A DNA stretch of 64,000 nt from positions 3,238,501 to 3,302,500 of the forward strand of contig NC_092520.1 of assembly GCF_037038585.1 (NCBI RefSeq). Reading direction: 5' to 3'. Positions within the stretch are counted from its first letter, which is position 1. Each line of letters starts with the position of its first letter. This DNA is from Patagioenas fasciata (taxonomy: Eukaryota; Chordata; Aves; Columbiformes; Columbidae). Below are positions 59,006-64,000 of this stretch, piece by piece. The notes beneath the pieces were generated by a model. That model had not been told where the DNA came from. It saw nothing but the letters and a program-made list of their open reading frames with translations, and ran no database searches. Both the position numbers and the translations under genes were made by a program.

Positions 59006-61290
59006 GTGCCCAAGGGCTTTGGTTGTCATGTCTGGAGGACAATGAGCCATACATGTGGGATCACCAAGGGAGTGGGACATGTCCTTCAAAGATGACATCT
59101 TGGATGAATTTAGCAGCCAGATTTTCCCACTGAGCAAAATGTATAAAGCAAAACCTTGTGATTTTGCCCCAAACTTATCCGATCTCATGCAAATTCCAGC
59201 AGCTATTCCCTGTAAAGACCAAAGATTTTAGTTGCAAGATTTTAGAATCAAGATTTTAGCTGCACAATGAAATCCTGACTTGCAAGGAAGGAGCTGAAAA
59301 GCCCCTCAAAAGCAGCTCAAGAGACGATGGTTGTGGCTGCGAGGCAGTTAAGACTCCATCTTTCTCCTTGTCTTTTCCTCAGAAATGGGTGAAACACACC
59401 GGCTGAAACTCTCACAGCAAGAATAAAGATAACAAAAGGTCCTGGAAATCTCAGCTAAGGATTTAAAGGCAATAAAGAGTGTATTTGGAGGGGAGCAACG
59501 AAACAGTTCTAGCAGCACTAAATCCAGGTGGGTGCATGACGCCACTGTGGGGTAAGGGTGGGCCAGATTTTGCAAGTGTCAAGGTCTGAACATTCAGCTT
59601 CTCTTTAAGCAAAGAACGGAAAGAAAAATATCTCTTGTCTGCAGAGAGCCTTGCTAATGGAAATCTGCAATAACCGTAACCGTAACTTGGCTTTTTCGTA
59701 GGCTCAGAGTAGTTTCCCTATAATATCAGGAAAATATATAGCCTTTCTTAAAGTAGTAGAAGCACCCCATAAATCAAGGTCTTAATTGAGCTGAAGACAT
59801 TTGCCAGCATTTCAGATTTGATTTTTCTGCTGAACTGGAGTCAGATTGAAAACAGTGATACAGGAAAACAAAAAGGAAACCTGAACACAAAACCAGGCAG
59901 ATATTAGACCACAAATATACATTAGTGAATCATAGCAATAAAAAGGAAATGAGTCACAACCCTAATGTCCTAGGAAGCAGCCTACCCGGAACACAGTTTA
60001 ATCAGAACCTTCAAGGACCAAATATTTGACTTATAGGTGGGGGTGTTTTTAATGTTTTGATTTGTTTTGTTTGTTGGGTTTTTTTGTTTGTTTGTTTGAG
60101 TTTTTTTGTTTGATTGTTTCCCAAAAAATATCCATTTTATTGAATGGGTCAAATATGACTAACTCTGAGCTTGTTGTCATAAATGGGTCAAGAAATGCAC
60201 AGAGCCAGGTATCTGGTCACACAACATCCACTCTGTCCTTTAGGGCTGGCTCTAAACACCTGGGAAAGGGTTTTTCCAAACTCCTCCAGATGTTCTGCTT
60301 GCAGCTGGCTCATAGAGTCCCTGGAGGTACGTGGAGGCTCTCCAGGATGGCCTCAGACTCCTCACATTGAGCACGTACTGTGAATAAAATGACATTTCCT
60401 AGAACAAAGGACCTGCCTGGACATCTCTGAGCATACAGGTGATCTTGTCCTAAGAGCAGACCTTGGTTGTGGATCTTCTCACCCAACCTCTGACAAAGCA
60501 CAGATCTCCCCTGAGCTGGTCGTCTCAGAGCTTAGAAACCATAATTATTTGGAATGCCATGATCTTAACACTCTTACCTTTATAATATTGTAACTCCATT
60601 TCAATATGGTCCTCATCCCACAGGCGTAATGCCAAATGTCTACACCGAGAACCGGGTAGTATTCCTGAGAGTGAGCTCTCTTCAAATTCCTGTTTTGTAC
60701 ACAGGGAAACTGAGGTAGACAGTAAGGTGACTTTCCCAAAATTACAAAGGTAGTCAGCCCTTTTAGAGACTTACAAAATTCCAGTTGAACCATGGCGGTT
60801 GCCTCTGCATTTGTTGAGCATCCTCACTAACAGCAGCACCTAGGGTTGAAAATGCCTCTTTTTGCTCAATGAAAGTCATAAATTGAGTCAAAGCCAGCAA
60901 ATCTGTGACAGCTTGTGCTGAGTACCCTAAATGCATTTATATGAAAGGTCTTTCACCTCCCCCAGAGGCAAAGGAACCTCTGTCTTCAGTGGGAGGCTCT
61001 ACCTTGGCAGGGACATGCAACAGAAGGGAGGAGAGTTCAACCCGTTCCCTGCTGAACTTAAACTTGGAGCAGACTATGAGACAAACCCTGACCTACAACT
61101 GCCCCTTCCTTGCTTGGTGATCACATCTCCCTGCAGCAGATGTAAAGAAAAGAAGGCTCATTGATTGCTTAGTCTTTAAACATATTTCTTAGTCTTTCCA
61201 TACAGGATGTACAGAGTGCTGGAGGGAATTTTGGGATGCAGGACACCTGCTGTGGAGAAGTACTAGGGCTGCAGGTCTGCAGAAGGGTTT
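59006..61290. other. Intergenic, nothing recognised
   Basis: AT-rich with the TTTG tract at 60060-60116; no exons seen. Confidence 0.5.
60060..60116. repeat. (TTTG)n/T-rich low-complexity tract
   Basis: Irregular TTTG and T-run sequence, the source of a spurious F/C-rich reading frame. Confidence 0.85.
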
Positions 61291-62010
61291 TCACAGAATC
61301 ACAGACTGATTTGGGTTGAAGGGACCTCTGGAGATCATCCAGTGCAACCTAACTGCCAGCGCAGGGTCACCAGAGCGGGTCACACAGGATCGTGTCCAGG
61401 TGGGTTTGAATGTCTCCAGTGAAGGAGACTCCACAACCTCCCTGGGCAGCCTGGGCCAGGCTCTGGCACCTCAAAGCGAAGAAGTTTCTCCTCATATTCA
61501 GATGGAACCTCCTGTGTTTCAGTCTGTGCCCGTTGCTCCTCATCCTGTCGCTGAGCACCACTGAGCAGAGTCTGGTCCATCTTCTTGATACCCGCTCTGG
61601 AGATTTTTATCAACATTGATAAGATTCCTCTCAGCTTCTCTTCTCCAGCTGAACGGCCCCAGTTCTCTCGGTCTCTCCTCATCAGAAAGATGCTTCAGAC
61701 CCCTCAGCATCTGTGTATCTCTCCACTAGACTGTTTCCAGTAATTCCTTGTCCTTGTTGAACTGGGGAGCCCAGAACTGGACACAGTTTTGCAGATGTGG
61801 CCTCACTGGGGCAGCGCAAAGGGTGAGGAACAACCTCCCTCAAGCCCCTGGTCACACTCTTCCTCATGCACCCCATTGGCGTCTTGACCACAGGGCACGT
61901 TGGTGGCTCATGTTCAACCTGTTGTCCACCAGGACTCCCAGGTCCTTCTCCACAATGCTGTTTTCCAGCAGGTCAACCCCTCGCCTGTTCTGGTGCCTGG
62001 GTTTAAATAC
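61291..62010 (-). mobile_element. CR1 fragment, minus, with RT C-terminal part
   Basis: TCACAGAATCACAGACTGAT through GATAAGATTCCTCTCAGCTT to CCAGGTCCTTCTCCACAATG. Close relative of 19308-19950. Confidence 0.92.
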
Positions 62011-63289
62011 AAGGTGTGCTGGGCAACTCCACGGAGCTGAGACACTGCTGTAGCTGGGGTTTGGCCTCAGCATCTTCCTTCCCCACCCCATTCTCATCCC
62101 AAGGGAGGCTGCATCGATTTCCAGAAGCACTGGCTGTAGATCAAGCAGTTCAGCCCAGTAAGGTCAAGGTTGATGGTTTCTGAATGGATGATTCTTCCCC
62201 GAGACTGATTTGATTTTATTTGATTTGATTCTTTATCTTATTTTATTTTGTCTTCCTGGACAACTCACTGTTGCTGCATTTCGATTTAAAAGTTTTTGTT
62301 TGTTTGTTTGTTTGTTTGTTTGCTTTTTAGTCACTCTGAAGGGGCTGAATTAGCTTGCTTTGTTTTGTTTTAAACAGAAGATAATAGAACTATTTCAAAT
62401 TTACTCAGCTTTTTTGCAATGATTACCTGCTTTCTGTGTTGCTAATGTGTGTCAGGACCACCATTTTACCCAAGGGGAAACTGAGGCATGGGTGGTGACA
62501 TTCCCCAAGGCACAAGGGAAGGTTTATTACTGTAATCTTCACTCCCTTCAGCTGGTTCCTGCGCTGCAGCCTCAAGCCAGTCGCAGGGAAATCACAACTC
62601 ACAGATGCAGTTTCACTGACTGCCTTTGCACACTGTTCTGGAAATTGCTTTTATGAAGGATAATTAGTCTGGAAAAACAACTGCAGAAACGAGGAGGAAA
62701 TTTAATGATCCTTGTGGCAAACCAGCATGCGCAGTGAACCCCCAGGCTGACTGATTGAGCAGAAACACAGCACATTTTGGACCTTTTTATTAAGGAACCA
62801 GGCTAAAGTCATCAACTGAAACCTATGGATGGGGAAATCGGGAAGCTCATCAAGAAAAGTCATGGAGAAATATTATACATATCCATAGACTCAGATGTTT
62901 GAACAAGGGTGGCCAGTTTTACCTGCAGAAGTAAGTGGGGAAAGCGGATAATCAGGTGGCCAGATATTGCTCAAAAATTAACTGCTACCAAGCCCTTTCA
63001 CATCATCATGAGGTATTTTTTAGGGACGTGAGATAGGGCCAGTGATTCTTTTAGCATTATTAGATACAGGCAAGCCCTGCTTAAATGGATAAGCTTGGGC
63101 ATAGAAAGTTTTGGTGACCTCTGTTAGGGAATAGACTGCCTGAGCTTATTGAATTATTTGGTATACTGCTTCTGATAGAATTTGTTTAGAAACTGCTTGT
63201 GAACCTTTAAACTTTCTGTTTTGTAAAGTAAAAAAGGCCTCCGAGTCTTCAAGCTGGACCATAAGGGGAGATGTGTCCTTGGAGATCAT
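62011..63289. other. Intergenic, nothing recognised
   Basis: T-rich low complexity near 62205-62330; otherwise unique sequence without frames of interest. Confidence 0.5.
62297..62322. repeat. (TTTG)n microsatellite
   Basis: Six or so GTTT units between T-rich flanks; similar shorter GTTT runs lie at 46346-46362, 26277-26295 and 60062-60112. Confidence 0.85.
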
Positions 63290-63538
63290 GGAATTGTAGA
63301 ATCATTTTGGTTGGAAAAGACCCTCAAGCTCATAGAGTCCAACTGTTTACCCAACTCTAGCACTAACCCATGTCCCTGAGAACCTCATCCCTGTGTCTGT
63401 TCAACCCCTCCAGGGATGGTGACTCCACCACTGCCCTGGGCAGCCTGTTCCAATGTCCAACAGCCCTTTGGGGAAGAAATTGTTTCCAAGATCCAATCTA
63501 AACCTTCCCGGCGCAACTTGAGGCCATTTCCTCTCAAC
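63290..63538 (-). mobile_element. CR1 3' fragment, minus
   Basis: GGAATTGTAGAATCATTTTG to AACTTGAGGCCATTTCCTCT. Confidence 0.92.
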
Positions 63539-63960
63539 CTAAATACTCTTGATAGCATCCAGCCATAACGGGAAGATATTGTCTGGTACATTACACAATG
63601 GAGCAGGAATAAGAGTATTGTCCTACTTCTGAGTAAGATGTAATGAGTATTTGCCTTATGAGTTTGGAGTCAACGTGCTTATCTGTGATATAATATCTCT
63701 ATGCTTGCCCTGTCAAAGAGCTGACCCCCATGGTTGTGAGCTCTGGGTGCTTCCCACCCATCTTACTGCCCATGGCATGGATGAAAGTATCTACGCTGTA
63801 CCCTGGAGAAGCTCAACCAAAAAGCCTGCACAGGTGTTGTATTTGTGAGATGATGCTTTTGGGGAAGAAGAAGTTATTATGTTGGAAATCTCCTTTACAG
63901 GGCACTAAATTCACTAGACAAGCCCTGTTCAGAGAGCTCAGTGAGAATATGAAAGGGATG

Positions 63961-64000
63961 GGACGGGACGGGACGGGACGGGACGGGACGGGACGGGATG
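63961..64000. repeat. (GGACG)n pentamer array running off the window
   Basis: Seven GGACG units followed by GGATG at the window edge, preceded by gggatg. Its full length is not visible. Confidence 0.92.

Noticed and set aside
28606..64000. tRNA, snoRNA or microRNA genes
   Set aside because: No cloverleaf, C/D or H/ACA box arrangement or convincing precursor hairpin was seen by eye.

Overview
This window is avian nuclear DNA. The evidence is a dense population of CR1 LINE fragments with the bird-type 3' end (tails of the ATTCTATG / ATTCTGTG kind), spliced vertebrate genes with GT-AG introns, and no bacterial-style gene packing. The species cannot be named from the sequence. Summing my approximate boundaries, about 36 CR1 fragments cover roughly a fifth of the window.

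Two protein-coding genes lie in the same direction on the + strand. Positions 1 to about 13,285 hold the 3' end of GDPD5 (GDE2): the exon for the last transmembrane helix (1977-2059), a cytoplasmic-tail exon (8761-8873), the terminal coding exon (10124-10239), and a probable 3-kb 3' UTR. A 15-nt candidate microexon (4807-4821) would add five residues in frame just after the last helix. The start of GDPD5 lies outside the window. From 20,344 to 28,605 a complete KLHL35 gene can be assembled from six exons into a 583-residue BTB-BACK-Kelch protein. GDPD5 followed by KLHL35 in the same direction is also the mammalian gene order, so the two calls support each other. The proteins have no evident shared pathway: GDPD5 is a membrane ecto-phosphodiesterase, and KLHL35 is a presumed CUL3 ubiquitin-ligase adaptor.

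From about 30.4 kb to 64 kb I find no intact gene. On the minus strand, 39.6-40.4 kb holds a coiled-coil coding remnant broken by frameshifts, with a possible minus-strand poly(A) signal at 38.6 kb. The longest mobile element is a 5'-truncated CR1 (33.54-35.13 kb) with recognisable but frameshifted reverse transcriptase. It lies tail to tail with a second CR1 (35.16-35.92 kb), and TATCA microsatellite flanks and separates both. A very long polypyrimidine tract, (CCCTT)37 followed by an imperfect (CTT)n tract, lies at 45.97-46.29 kb, and a (GGACG)n pentamer array runs off the right edge.

The items most worth checking are the GDPD5 microexon, a 59-bp non-CR1 flank shared by two distant CR1 copies, the coiled-coil remnant, the CR1 pair in the TATCA repeat, and the CCCTT/CTT tract. 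I did not find a new multi-gene system, and the window gives no honest support for one.
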